This document shows, in pieces, positions 8,275 to 15,400 of a stretch of 19,705 nt of DNA. This DNA comes from Kiritimatiellia bacterium. GTDB taxonomy: Bacteria; Verrucomicrobiota; Kiritimatiellia; RFP12; UBA3636. The DNA lies in contig JAEDLN010000013.1 of NCBI GenBank assembly GCA_016295275.1, positions 1 to 19,705 of the forward strand. The letters run 5' to 3'. The notes under the pieces were generated by a model. That model worked only from the letters and a program-made list of their open reading frames with translations. It did not search any database and was not told the origin of the DNA. The position numbers were made by a program, and so were the translations under genes. The stretch's first letter is position 1. Each line of letters opens with the position of its first letter.

Positions 8275-8302
8275 TTGACAAGAGCGATTGTTTCCGTACA
8301 AT
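8275..8302 (+). promoter_or_regulatory. Sigma-70 promoter of the trp operon
   Basis: TTGACA at 8275-8280 is a perfect -35 hexamer and TACAAT at 8297-8302 is a near-perfect -10, with a 16-bp spacer. Transcription should start near 8309, giving a leader of about 275 nt before trpE. I see no obvious TrpR-type palindrome over the promoter, although none can be excluded. Confidence 0.87.
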
Positions 8303-8336
8303 ACGGGGCAATGTTTCTATTGATAAGAACATCCGA

Positions 8337-8417
8337 ATGAACATGAAAATCGTTTTTGAAAAGAATCGTTGGTGGCGGGGCGGATTCCGATCTGTCCTTT
8401 CCGGAGCGTTTTTGTGA
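8337..8417 (+). CDS. trpL: trp operon leader peptide with tandem Trp codons
   Basis: A 26-codon frame encodes MNMKIVFEKNRWWRGGF followed by a short tail and TGA. Two adjacent TGG codons sit at 8370-8375. A second possible ATG is at 8343. The peptide begins about 28 bases after the predicted transcription start and ends before the terminator hairpin, the arrangement of trp leader peptides in ribosome-mediated attenuation. Its K-x-x-W-W-R core also resembles the E. coli leader, which may be chance. The ribosome binding site is weak (a purine-rich GATAAGAAC upstream). No homology search was possible; the call rests on position, Trp codons and the RNA folds around it. Confidence 0.85.
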   Translation: MNMKIVFEKNRWWRGGFRSVLSGAFL

Positions 8418-8451
8418 ACAAAACGGCATGTCAAAGGAAAGCGCGGGTCGG
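8387..8451 (+). promoter_or_regulatory. trp antiterminator helix
   Basis: Bases 8387-8402 can pair with 8436-8451: 15 of 16 positions pair, including three G-U pairs, with one C-C mismatch (8396/8442). A small hairpin, CGTTTT (8407-8412) with AAAACG (8420-8425), sits inside the loop. This helix takes up the first 11 bases of the terminator 5' arm, so the two folds exclude each other. Segment 8387-8402 begins 12 bases after the Trp codons. A ribosome stalled there leaves it free, whereas one at the stop codon (8415-8417) covers it. A short upstream pairing, GAATC 8363-8367 with GATTC 8383-8387, could be the pause hairpin. Confidence 0.8.
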
Positions 8452-8486
8452 TCTCACGGAGAAGATTGACCCGCGCATTTTGTTTT
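8441..8486 (+). terminator. trp attenuator (intrinsic terminator in the leader)
   Basis: A 14-bp stem pairs 8441-8454 with 8463-8476. The outer 9 bp are perfect (GCGCGGGTC/GACCCGCGC), then come two G-U pairs and three more Watson-Crick pairs. The loop is 8 nt and the tail is ATTTTGTTTT. It lies between the leader peptide and trpE in a transcribed region, so it is a conditional rather than end-of-operon terminator. Confidence 0.9.
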
Positions 8487-8583
8487 CGTCAACCGGCATC
8501 CGGGCGGATGCGCAAAGAACAGCAACAACAAGCAATCGTTTTCGAATCGCAAATCGGTTTTGAGAAGAAAAAGGAATCGAACC

Positions 8584-10029
8584 ATGTTGAAGGAATTGTC
8601 ATTTGAAGAATTTGTTCGGCGAACGGCCGATGGAGCGCGGACGCCGGTATTCCGGGAGTTTCTGGCGGATCGTGAAACGCCTGTTTCCGTTTTGACCCGT
8701 GCGGCGGACGACGAATCCGTCTTTCTGCTGGAAAGCGTTGCGGGCGGCGAGCATGTCGGGCGGTATTCCTATTTGGGGATCGATCCGTATGCGACGTTTT
8801 TCGAGCGGGACGGAAAGAATCCGATGCCGTCGCTTCGGCAGATGGTTTCGGGGCGGCCGTTTTTTCCGGCTCCCGAGTTGACGGCGCTTCAAGGAGGTGC
8901 GATCGGCTATTTTGCGTACGACGTCGTCAAGACCTTCATTCCGCGCATAGGGCTCACGCGCGAGGAAGGAACGCCGACGGCAGCCTTTTTGGTCACGGAC
9001 ACGCTTCTGAGTTTCGATGCCGTCCGACAGACGGTGATCGTCTCCAAAGTAACGGGCGTAGAAGACGGTGCCACGGCGCGGGATGCGTATGATCAGGCCA
9101 TGCGTTCGATTGGCGAGATCGAGGAGCGGCTGTTGAGTGCGAAGTCGATTGCGCGGTACATGGAGAAGCGTCCGGAGCGGGGGCAAGGCACGATCAGCGC
9201 TTTCAAGCCGGAAATGACGCAGGAGGAATTCACGGGAATCGTGAAGGCGTGCAAAGCGGCCATTCAAGCCGGGGAGGTGATCCAGATTGTCCCGTCGCAG
9301 AAATTCACGGCCGAGACGGATATTCCGGCGCTTTCGCTGTACCGGGCGCTTCGCATGGTCAATCCTTCGCCGTACAACTTTTTCCTCAAATTGGGAAATC
9401 GCACGTTGATCGGGTCTTCTCCCGAGGAGTTGGTGAAGCTTGAGAAAGGCGTTGCTTCGACCTGTCCCATTGCCGGGACGCGGCCGCGCGGCAAGAACGA
9501 GCAAGAGGATGCGCGTCTGGAGCAGGAGTTGCTCAGCGATCCGAAGGAGCGTGCGGAGCATGTGATGCTGGTTGATTTGGGGCGCAACGATTTGGGGCGT
9601 GTTTGCGAAACCGGTTCGGTCGAAGTCAAGAAATACGCGGTAGTGGAGCGGTATTCGCATGTCATGCACTTGGTTTCGACGGTAACGGGCAAATTGGATG
9701 GGAAAAAGATGGACGCCTTCGATTTATTGGAAGCGGCCTTTCCGGCGGGCACATTGACGGGTGCTCCGAAGGTACGGGCGATGGAGCTCATTGCCGCGTT
9801 CGAGAAATCGCCGCGCGGCATTTACGGCGGAGCGGCGGGCTACTTCAGCTATACGGGCGACATGGACTTTGCCATTGTGATTCGCACGATGATTTTGGAA
9901 GGGCGCAAGCTCGTGATGCGTGCCGGTGCGGGCATTGTCGCCGATTCCGATCCGGTTCTCGAGTATCGGGAAACGGTCAACAAATCCAAGGCGATTTTCG
10001 AAGCGGCTCGATTTGCCGCAACGCTGTAG
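8584..10029 (+). CDS. trpE: Anthranilate synthase component I
   Basis: TrpE converts chorismate to anthranilate, using ammonia from the TrpG subunit; it is the first committed step to tryptophan. The 481-residue product has LLES at 48-51, the Trp feedback-binding motif, and the chorismate-binding core: CPIAGTRPRG, VDLGRNDLGRV, FPAGTLTGAPKVRAMELI, YGGAAGYFSYTGDMDFAIVI and RAGAGIVADSDP. Length is typical. The ATG at 8584 follows AAGGAA with a 7-base gap; an in-frame TTG at 8560 is less likely. The LLES motif predicts normal end-product inhibition, in addition to transcriptional attenuation. trpG follows after 14 bp. Confidence 0.97.
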   Translation: MLKELSFEEFVRRTADGARTPVFREFLADRETPVSVLTRAADDESVFLLESVAGGEHVGRYSYLGIDPYATFFERDGKNPMPSLRQMVSGRPFFPAPELTALQGGAIGYFAYDVVKTFIPRIGLTREEGTPTAAFLVTDTLLSFDAVRQTVIVSKVTGVEDGATARDAYDQAMRSIGEIEERLLSAKSIARYMEKRPERGQGTISAFKPEMTQEEFTGIVKACKAAIQAGEVIQIVPSQKFTAETDIPALSLYRALRMVNPSPYNFFLKLGNRTLIGSSPEELVKLEKGVASTCPIAGTRPRGKNEQEDARLEQELLSDPKERAEHVMLVDLGRNDLGRVCETGSVEVKKYAVVERYSHVMHLVSTVTGKLDGKKMDAFDLLEAAFPAGTLTGAPKVRAMELIAAFEKSPRGIYGGAAGYFSYTGDMDFAIVIRTMILEGRKLVMRAGAGIVADSDPVLEYRETVNKSKAIFEAARFAATL

Positions 10030-10043
10030 AAAGGAGACGGGAA

Positions 10044-10628
10044 ATGATTTTACTGATCGACAACTACGATTCCTTCACGTACAACATCGTGCAAGAGCTT
10101 GGCATGTTGGGGGCGGAGGTCCGCGTCGTAAAGAACGATGCCATTGACGTTGCGGGGATTGACGCGCTACATCCGTCGGCGCTTGTTCTTTCGCCCGGCC
10201 CCGGCAATCCGGATTCGGCGGGGGTCACCTTGGAGGCGGTCCGTTCGTTTGCCGGGCGCGTACCGTTGCTGGGCATTTGTCTCGGGCACCAATCCATTGC
10301 GCAGGCGTTCGGGGGGCGGATTGTTCCGGCCAAGCGGCTGATGCACGGCAAAACGAGCAGGCTGGATCATGACGGGCGCGGGCTTTTCAAAGGGTTGCCC
10401 GAGCATCCGGACGTGATGCGCTACCATTCTCTTGCGGTGGAACGCGAAACGCTACCCGGCTGTTTTGACATTTCGGCCGTTGCGGAAGACGGCGAAATCA
10501 TGGGACTTCGCCACAAGACCTATCCGATCGAATCACTTCAATACCATCCGGAATCCATTGGAACGCCCGATGGGTTCCGGCAACTCAAAAACTTTTTGGA
10601 CCTTGTAAACGGAGAACTGAAAGCATGA
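10044..10628 (+). CDS. trpG: Anthranilate synthase component II (glutamine amidotransferase)
   Basis: TrpG hydrolyses glutamine and passes ammonia to TrpE. The 194-residue class I amidotransferase has its catalytic triad in place: C79 in GICLGHQSI, H168 and E170 in QYHPES. It also shows NYDSFTYN at the start and the LSPGPGNP oxyanion-strand motif, diagnostic for the TrpG/PabA group. It could also serve folate synthesis as PabA, because many bacteria share one subunit, but its place in this operon makes TrpG the main role. A good AAGGAG lies 7 bases before the ATG. The stop overlaps trpD (ATGA). Confidence 0.96.
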   Translation: MILLIDNYDSFTYNIVQELGMLGAEVRVVKNDAIDVAGIDALHPSALVLSPGPGNPDSAGVTLEAVRSFAGRVPLLGICLGHQSIAQAFGGRIVPAKRLMHGKTSRLDHDGRGLFKGLPEHPDVMRYHSLAVERETLPGCFDISAVAEDGEIMGLRHKTYPIESLQYHPESIGTPDGFRQLKNFLDLVNGELKA

Positions 10629-11626
10629 TTACCGAGAGTATCAACAAAGCCGTTCGCGGAGAAACGCTCAGCGCGGAGGAAGCGGAGGGCGCCTTTACCG
10701 AAATCATGGCAGGCGAAGCCGGAGAAGTCCGCACGGCGGCGCTTTTGACGGCATTGCACATCAAAGGCGTATCGATCAGCGAGCTGACGGGGGCGGCCCG
10801 TGCCATGTGCGGCGCCAGCTGCAAGATTGCGGCGCCGGCGGATGCGGTCGATATCGTCGGCACTGGCGGAGACGGATTCGGCACCTTCAACGTCTCCACG
10901 ACGGCGGCCGTCATCGCGGCCGGTGCGGGGGTTGTGATTGCCAAGCACGGCAATCGTGCCAGCACCTCGCGCAGCGGTGCGGCGGATTGTCTTGCCGCGC
11001 TCGGCTACGATCTCGCCAAAACGGCCGCCGAGGTCGAGCAGTCCATTGCGAAAAACGGCATTGGCTTCTGTTTTGCCAATCTGTTTCATCCTGCCATGAA
11101 ATATGCGGCGCCTGTCCGCAAGCAGTTGCCGTTCCGCACGGTTTTCAATTTATTGGGGCCGTTGACGAATCCCGCCGGCGTCCGGCGCCATGCGTTAGGG
11201 GTTTATTCACCGGATGTGGCGCCGTTGTATTTGGGCGTCTTGCAGGCGTCTGCCACGAAGCATGCGCTGATTTTCTGCGGACCGGACGGGCTGGATGAAT
11301 TGGGGCTGTCGGGTGCCTCGCGGGTGACGGAGCTGTTTGCGGACGGAACCGTGAAGGAGTTTACGTTCGAGCCGCAGAAGGTTTTTGGCGCAACGTATCC
11401 CATGGAATCGATTCGCGGCGGTTCGCCGGAGGAAAATGCGGCTTTGACGATGGCCGTTTTGCAGGGCAAGGAAAAGGGGCCGTACCGACTTGCGGCCTGT
11501 TTGAACGCATCGGCGGCGCTTGTTGCCGGCGATCGTGCGAAAACATTGGAAGAAGGGCTTTCGATTGCCGCCCGTTCCATTGATTCCGGCGCTGCTCTCG
11601 AGAAGCTCAAGCAACTTGTTTCGTAG
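10625..11626 (+). CDS. trpD: Anthranilate phosphoribosyltransferase
   Basis: TrpD joins anthranilate to PRPP. The 333-residue product shows the glycine loop GTGGD (79-83), NVST (89-92), KHGNR (107-111) with the following Ser-rich stretch, the FNLLGPLTNPA motif and the metal-binding DE in DGLDELG. Length is normal for the free-standing enzyme, and there is no fusion to TrpG. Translation is coupled to trpG through ATGA; a GGAG lies 10 bases before the ATG inside trpG. Only minor variants from the family pattern are seen in the KHGNRASTSRSG stretch. Confidence 0.97.
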   Translation: MITESINKAVRGETLSAEEAEGAFTEIMAGEAGEVRTAALLTALHIKGVSISELTGAARAMCGASCKIAAPADAVDIVGTGGDGFGTFNVSTTAAVIAAGAGVVIAKHGNRASTSRSGAADCLAALGYDLAKTAAEVEQSIAKNGIGFCFANLFHPAMKYAAPVRKQLPFRTVFNLLGPLTNPAGVRRHALGVYSPDVAPLYLGVLQASATKHALIFCGPDGLDELGLSGASRVTELFADGTVKEFTFEPQKVFGATYPMESIRGGSPEENAALTMAVLQGKEKGPYRLAACLNASAALVAGDRAKTLEEGLSIAARSIDSGAALEKLKQLVS

Positions 11627-11634
11627 GGTTTGCG

Positions 11635-12420
11635 ATGGACATTTTGGAGAAATTGAGCGCACAGCGCCGTTTTGATGCGCAGGAACGGGAAGAAACCGTG
11701 CCGTTCCGGGAATTGGAAGCCCGGATCGGCGCGCTTCCGGACGCACCGCTTGATTTTGCGGCGGCGTTTAGGGGTCCGGGGCTGCATGTCATTGCCGAGT
11801 TGAAGCGCGCTTCGCCATCGGAAGGCATGATCCGGGAGGATTTCCGTCCGGAGGCATTGGCGACGGAATTGAGTCGGGCGGGTGCGTCCGCATTGTCGGT
11901 TTTGTGCGAGCCGCATCGTTTTTTAGGCGATGAGGCGTACTTGCGGCGGGTGCGGCCGCTTGTCGGGGTTCCGCTTTTGTACAAGGACTTTCTGACGACG
12001 CCGTATCAGATTGCGGAGGCTCGTCTGGCCGGTGCGGATGCCGTATTGCTGATTGCCGCCGTATTGAACGACCGGGAGTTGGGCGCGCTCCATGCGCTTG
12101 CCCGCAGCTATGGGATGCGGGCATTGGTCGAGACGCACAACGAGCGGGAGATTTGCCGTGCGGTCGATTTGGGATGCGAGATTATCGGGGTGAATTGCCG
12201 TGATTTGCGGACCTTTTCGACGGACGTCTCCCTTTTGGAGGCGTTTTTAGGTAAGATTCCGTCGGACCGCATTCGGATTGCGGAGAGCGGCATGCATACG
12301 CCGGCGGCGTTGCAAGCGGCTTTGGCGGCGGGAGCGGACGGCTTTTTGGTCGGTACGGCTCTGATGCGGGCGCAGGAGCCCGGCAGAAAGCTCAAGGAAT
12401 TGATTGGACAAGAACAATAG
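11635..12420 (+). CDS. trpC: Indole-3-glycerol phosphate synthase
   Basis: TrpC closes the indole ring of CdRP to give indole-3-glycerol phosphate. The 261-residue TIM barrel has IAELKRASPSEG (E55 and K57 expected at the active site), LLYKDFLTTPYQI (K117), VETHNE (E166), GVNCRDLRTF (N187, R189) and AESGM. It is a single-domain enzyme, not fused to TrpF. It starts 8 bp after trpD. The Cys in NCRDL occupies a position that varies in the family, so activity should not suffer. Confidence 0.96.
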   Translation: MDILEKLSAQRRFDAQEREETVPFRELEARIGALPDAPLDFAAAFRGPGLHVIAELKRASPSEGMIREDFRPEALATELSRAGASALSVLCEPHRFLGDEAYLRRVRPLVGVPLLYKDFLTTPYQIAEARLAGADAVLLIAAVLNDRELGALHALARSYGMRALVETHNEREICRAVDLGCEIIGVNCRDLRTFSTDVSLLEAFLGKIPSDRIRIAESGMHTPAALQAALAAGADGFLVGTALMRAQEPGRKLKELIGQEQ

Positions 12421-12424
12421 AAAC

Positions 12425-13603
12425 ATGAAAACGCATTATGGAATCTACGGCGGCCAATATGTCGCCGAAACGCTGATGGCTCCATTGAACGAGTTGTCGG
12501 TCGCATACGAAGAAGCAAAGACGGATTCTGCATTCCAGAAAGAATTCGAGGAGATTCTGCACGATTACGTCGGGCGGGAGTCTCCGCTCACGGTATGCCG
12601 TCGGCTTTCGACGCATTTGGGCGGTGCAACGATTGTCTTGAAGCGCGAGGATTTGAATCATACGGGCGCGCACAAGGTGAACAACACGATCGGTCAGGCG
12701 TTGCTAGCGCGGCGCATGGGCAAGAAGCGGCTGATTGCGGAAACGGGGGCGGGCATGCATGGCGTGGCGACGGCGACCGTTGCCGCGCTCTTCGGCATGC
12801 CGTGCGACGTTTACATGGGAGCAATCGACGTCGAACGCCAGGCACCGAATGTCCAGCGCATGAAAATGCTGGGGGCGACGGTCCATTCCGTATCGGAAGG
12901 AAGCGCCACGCTGAAGGATGCGATGAATGAAGCGTTGCGGGATTGGGTAACCCATTGCGACGACACGTTCTATGTCATCGGAACGGTTGCGGGACCTGCC
13001 CCGTATCCGGAGCTTGTCCGCGATTTTCAGAGTGTGATCGGGCGCGAAGCGCGCAAGCAGTGCCTTGAAAAATTCGGGCGTTTGCCGGACCAAGCCATTG
13101 CGTGTGTGGGTGGCGGATCGAATGCGATGGGGCTGTTTGCCGGATTTTTGGACGATCCGGGCGTGCGGCTTGTCGGCGTCGAAGCCGGCGGAAAGGGGAT
13201 TGAGACCGGCGAGCATGCCGCTTCCATCAACGGCGGACGGCTGGGCGTCTTGCACGGTTCCAAGACGATGCTTCTGCAGACGGATGCCGGCAATATTCTG
13301 GATACTTATTCGGTTTCAGCGGGACTGGATTATCCCGGTGTCGGACCGGAGCATTGCCATCTGCACGACATCAAGCGTGCCGAGTATACCGTCATCAACG
13401 ATTCGGAAGCCATTGCCGCATTTGACGCGCTCTGCCGGTTCGAGGGCATTATTCCGGCATTGGAATCGAGCCATGCGTTGGCGGAAGCCATCAAGCGTGC
13501 CCCGTTGTTGCCGAAGGAGGAGATTTTGCTTGTCAATCTTTCCGGCCGCGGCGACAAAGACATGGATAACATCATTCAGTACAAAAAGGCCCATCAAGGG
13601 TAA
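12425..13603 (+). CDS. trpB: Tryptophan synthase beta chain
   Basis: TrpB condenses indole with serine, using pyridoxal phosphate. The 392-residue product has the PLP Lys at K84 (NHTGAHKVNN), the catalytic Glu at 106 in AETGAGMHGV, the GGGSNA phosphate cup and SGRGDKDM near the C terminus. It is of the TrpB1 type that pairs with TrpA. ATG at 12425, only 4 bp after the trpC stop, gives a family-like start; a TTG at 12404 would add seven residues and overlap trpC. The Met in TGAGMH replaces the common Gln; from memory this also occurs in working TrpB proteins. Confidence 0.97.
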   Translation: MKTHYGIYGGQYVAETLMAPLNELSVAYEEAKTDSAFQKEFEEILHDYVGRESPLTVCRRLSTHLGGATIVLKREDLNHTGAHKVNNTIGQALLARRMGKKRLIAETGAGMHGVATATVAALFGMPCDVYMGAIDVERQAPNVQRMKMLGATVHSVSEGSATLKDAMNEALRDWVTHCDDTFYVIGTVAGPAPYPELVRDFQSVIGREARKQCLEKFGRLPDQAIACVGGGSNAMGLFAGFLDDPGVRLVGVEAGGKGIETGEHAASINGGRLGVLHGSKTMLLQTDAGNILDTYSVSAGLDYPGVGPEHCHLHDIKRAEYTVINDSEAIAAFDALCRFEGIIPALESSHALAEAIKRAPLLPKEEILLVNLSGRGDKDMDNIIQYKKAHQG

Positions 13604-13634
13604 GTCCGGCGGAAAAGCGCCAGAAAGAAAAGAC

Positions 13635-14399
13635 ATGAGCAAACGAATTTCATCGTGTTTCGAGCGTGCCAAAGCGGAAGGCCGTGCGGCATTTATCGCG
13701 TATTTGACGATTGGCTATCCGACTCTTGAGCAAAGCGAAGCGGCGGTCGACGCCTTGATTGAAGGCGGCGTGGACATTGTCGAGCTGGGGTGTCCCTTTT
13801 CGGATCCCTTTGCGGACGGTGCCGTCATCCGCAGTGCGGCCTATGAAGCCTTGCGGCAGGGGGTGACGCTGGAGGACGTACTCCTGTTGGCGGAGCGGTT
13901 GCGCAAGAAGCATCCGGAAACGGGTTTTGTCCTCTTCACATATTACAACCTGATCTTTTCGAGGGGGTTGGAAGCATTTGCGGCGGCGGCCTCGAAGGCG
14001 GATATCGATGCGGTTCTATCGGTCGATTTGCCGTTGGAGGAGCGTGAAGAGCTGCTGACGGTTTTGCGGCCATACGGCATTTCCTACGTTCCGTTGATTG
14101 CGCCCAATACGCCGATAGAGCGTGTCGTGGAAAGTGCAAAGGGACTTGACGACACCTTCCTGTACGTCATTACCGTGAAGGGGATTACAGGCGAGCGCAA
14201 AGAACTTCCCGCGGATTTGGCGGAGCGGTTGGACGGTATTCGCAATGCGGTTTCGCTACCGATTGCAGCGGGCTTCGGCATTTCGACGCAGGCGCAAGCG
14301 GAGATGGTATCCCGGCATGCGGATGGCTTCATTGTGGGCTCGGCCTTGGTCAAACGCCTTGGGGAGACGGGGCATCTCGAGAAGCCGCTTCTGCCGTGA
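13635..14399 (+). CDS. trpA: Tryptophan synthase alpha chain
   Basis: TrpA cleaves indole-3-glycerol phosphate and channels indole to TrpB. The 254-residue TIM barrel contains VELGCPFSDPFADGAVI, with catalytic E50 and D61, and the phosphate-binding GFGIS stretch. Small differences from the usual pattern are ADGA for ADGP and VKGITG for the common loop-6 SRAGVTG; the catalytic pair is intact. It lies 31 bp after trpB; the ribosome binding site is weak. Its TGA overlaps the trpF GTG. Confidence 0.96.
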   Translation: MSKRISSCFERAKAEGRAAFIAYLTIGYPTLEQSEAAVDALIEGGVDIVELGCPFSDPFADGAVIRSAAYEALRQGVTLEDVLLLAERLRKKHPETGFVLFTYYNLIFSRGLEAFAAAASKADIDAVLSVDLPLEEREELLTVLRPYGISYVPLIAPNTPIERVVESAKGLDDTFLYVITVKGITGERKELPADLAERLDGIRNAVSLPIAAGFGISTQAQAEMVSRHADGFIVGSALVKRLGETGHLEKPLLP

Positions 14400-14947
14400 A
14401 AATCAAGATTTGCGGAATCAACGACAGTGCGATCGCGCGCGAAGCGGAAGCGCTGGGTGCGGACTATCTAGGCTTCATTTTCGTTCCCGGCACGCCCCGT
14501 GCGGTCACGGTGTCGCAGGTTTCGCAGATTATCCAAGGGCTTTCGCATCGCGCCCGCTTTGTCGGCGTTTTCACGACGGCATCGGTCGAGGAGATTCTCG
14601 CTACGATGCAAACGGCGGGGCTGGATATTGTCCAGTTGCACCGGTTGGCCAATGCGGAGGATGTTCGTCGGTTGCAAGAGGCGGGATATGAGGTGTGGAC
14701 GCTGGCGGGCGGGTTTCCCGGGGACGGCGTGCTCTTCGATTCGAGTCATGGAGAGGGCGAACGGACGCTTCGAACGGGGGTCTGGAAGACGATTTTGGCG
14801 GGAGGCATTTCCGTTGGTAATTTGTCCGAGGCAATGCGATCCGGGGCGGATGTGATCGATATTTCGGGATCGCTGGAGGAATCGCCCGGCGTAAAGACGC
14901 TTTCACGGCTACGCGCCTTTTTTGCGGCTTTTCGCAAAGGGCGGTGA
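14396..14947 (+). CDS. trpF: Phosphoribosylanthranilate isomerase
   Basis: TrpF isomerises PRA to CdRP, the step between TrpD and TrpC. The 183-residue barrel has KICGI with the catalytic Cys6, GADYLGFIF, VGVF, the catalytic Asp115 in LFDSS, LAGGIS and a late DISGSLEESPGVK phosphate-site segment. It is a little shorter than the usual 200 residues, mainly in loops such as the stretch after Asp115. Arg in QLHR stands where Gly is usual. The GTG start overlaps the trpA stop (GTGA), so translation should be coupled. Its place at the very end of the operon, after trpBA, is not the common order. Confidence 0.93.
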   Translation: MKIKICGINDSAIAREAEALGADYLGFIFVPGTPRAVTVSQVSQIIQGLSHRARFVGVFTTASVEEILATMQTAGLDIVQLHRLANAEDVRRLQEAGYEVWTLAGGFPGDGVLFDSSHGEGERTLRTGVWKTILAGGISVGNLSEAMRSGADVIDISGSLEESPGVKTLSRLRAFFAAFRKGR

Positions 14948-15124
14948 GGAACGCGGGGTGCGGTGCGCCCCGTTGCAGGGGCGGTGAGGTGACCCGACGC
15001 CGCGCCCTGCGCGGGCCGGGAGCCCCGGCGGGCGGTAGGGGGCGCACGGAGACGCCCCCGGCAAAACTCTCAACGTGTGCTACTTGCCATGCCCACGGAA
15101 CATTACCCACGCGTGGTGCGCACG

Positions 15125-15161
15125 GCGGCGCGATGGGGACATCGCGCCCTACCGCCATTAC
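15125..15161. repeat. Palindromic intergenic repeat, copy 2 (inverted relative to 134-170)
   Basis: The hairpin GGCGCGATG (15127-15135), GGGA loop, CATCGCGCC (15140-15148) and the following CTACCGCCATTAC are an exact 37-nt inverted match to the spacer at the window start, almost 15 kb away. Confidence 0.82.
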
Positions 15162-15186
15162 GCACGCAATATTCGCACGCGAATTA

Positions 15187-15244
15187 TCCGGGCACATTAC
15201 CCGGACGGCGCGATGGTCGGCCGCCGGGCCTCCCGGCTCGCGCC
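15187..15244. repeat. Two adjacent palindromes in the spacer
   Basis: TCCGGG (15187-15192) pairs with CCCGGA (15200-15205). Next to it GGCGCGA (15207-15213) pairs with TCGCGCC (15238-15244), enclosing GCCGGG (15223-15228) and CCCGGC (15232-15237). The second is a longer variant of the palindrome at 15127-15148 with the same outer stem. Confidence 0.7.
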
Positions 15245-15394
15245 CTACCGCCATTACACCCGCCATTACGCACGCGTGGGGCGCACGCAATACTTCGCAC
15301 GCCATTCCCCACGCGCATTACACCCGCGCTATTCGCACGCCCTCCCCCCCCAACCTCGACAACTGCCCGGCTCGCGCCTAGAGCACAACTGTGA

Positions 15395-15400
15395 TAGACT
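15395..15400 (+). promoter_or_regulatory. Possible -10 box of the GNAT gene
   Basis: GATAGACT at 15393-15400, containing TAGACT, is identical to the -10 region of the DUF3127 gene promoter. No convincing -35 is seen upstream, so this is a tentative call from the shared word and its place about 40 bases before the ATG. Confidence 0.35.

Larger units (their letters stand above)
8105..8583. other. Divergent lysS/trp control region
   Basis: This 479-bp gap carries the lysS promoter on the minus strand, then a GC-rich stretch without genes (about 8173-8262), then the trp promoter, leader peptide and attenuator on the plus strand. About 97 bases (8487-8583) separate the attenuator from trpE; they are A-rich near the end and include the trpE ribosome binding site (AAGGAA at 8571-8576). 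Confidence 0.8.
15101..15288. repeat. Imperfect direct repeat, 25 nt, period 163 nt
   Basis: The 25 bases at 15101-15125 (CATTACCCACGCGTGG and onward) recur at 15264-15288 with 22 of 25 identical. Between them lie two hairpins that each end in CGCGCCCTACCGCCATTAC, so the whole stretch is built from a few repeated modules. Confidence 0.7.

Noticed and set aside
12752..12760. Met instead of Gln in the TrpB TGAGxH loop
   Set aside because: From memory this substitution also appears in ordinary TrpB proteins, and all other active-site motifs are intact, so it was not raised as a finding.
14396..14947. TrpF as a truncated gene, because it is only 183 residues
   Set aside because: Catalytic Cys and Asp and both end motifs are present and the start is coupled to trpA; the shortness lies in loops.
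14953..14973. Terminator of the trp operon after trpF
   Set aside because: The hairpin is GC-rich and well placed but lacks a following T run, so it is not called as an intrinsic terminator.
134..15161. The 37-nt inverted pair as terminal inverted repeats of a mobile element
   Set aside because: The 15 kb between them are housekeeping genes with no transposase or integrase, no target duplication was seen, and each copy lies inside a larger repeat cluster.
15101..15345. CRISPR-like look of the repeated words after trpF
   Set aside because: Repeats are unequal in length and spacing, with palindromes inside, and no regular spacers or cas genes are present.
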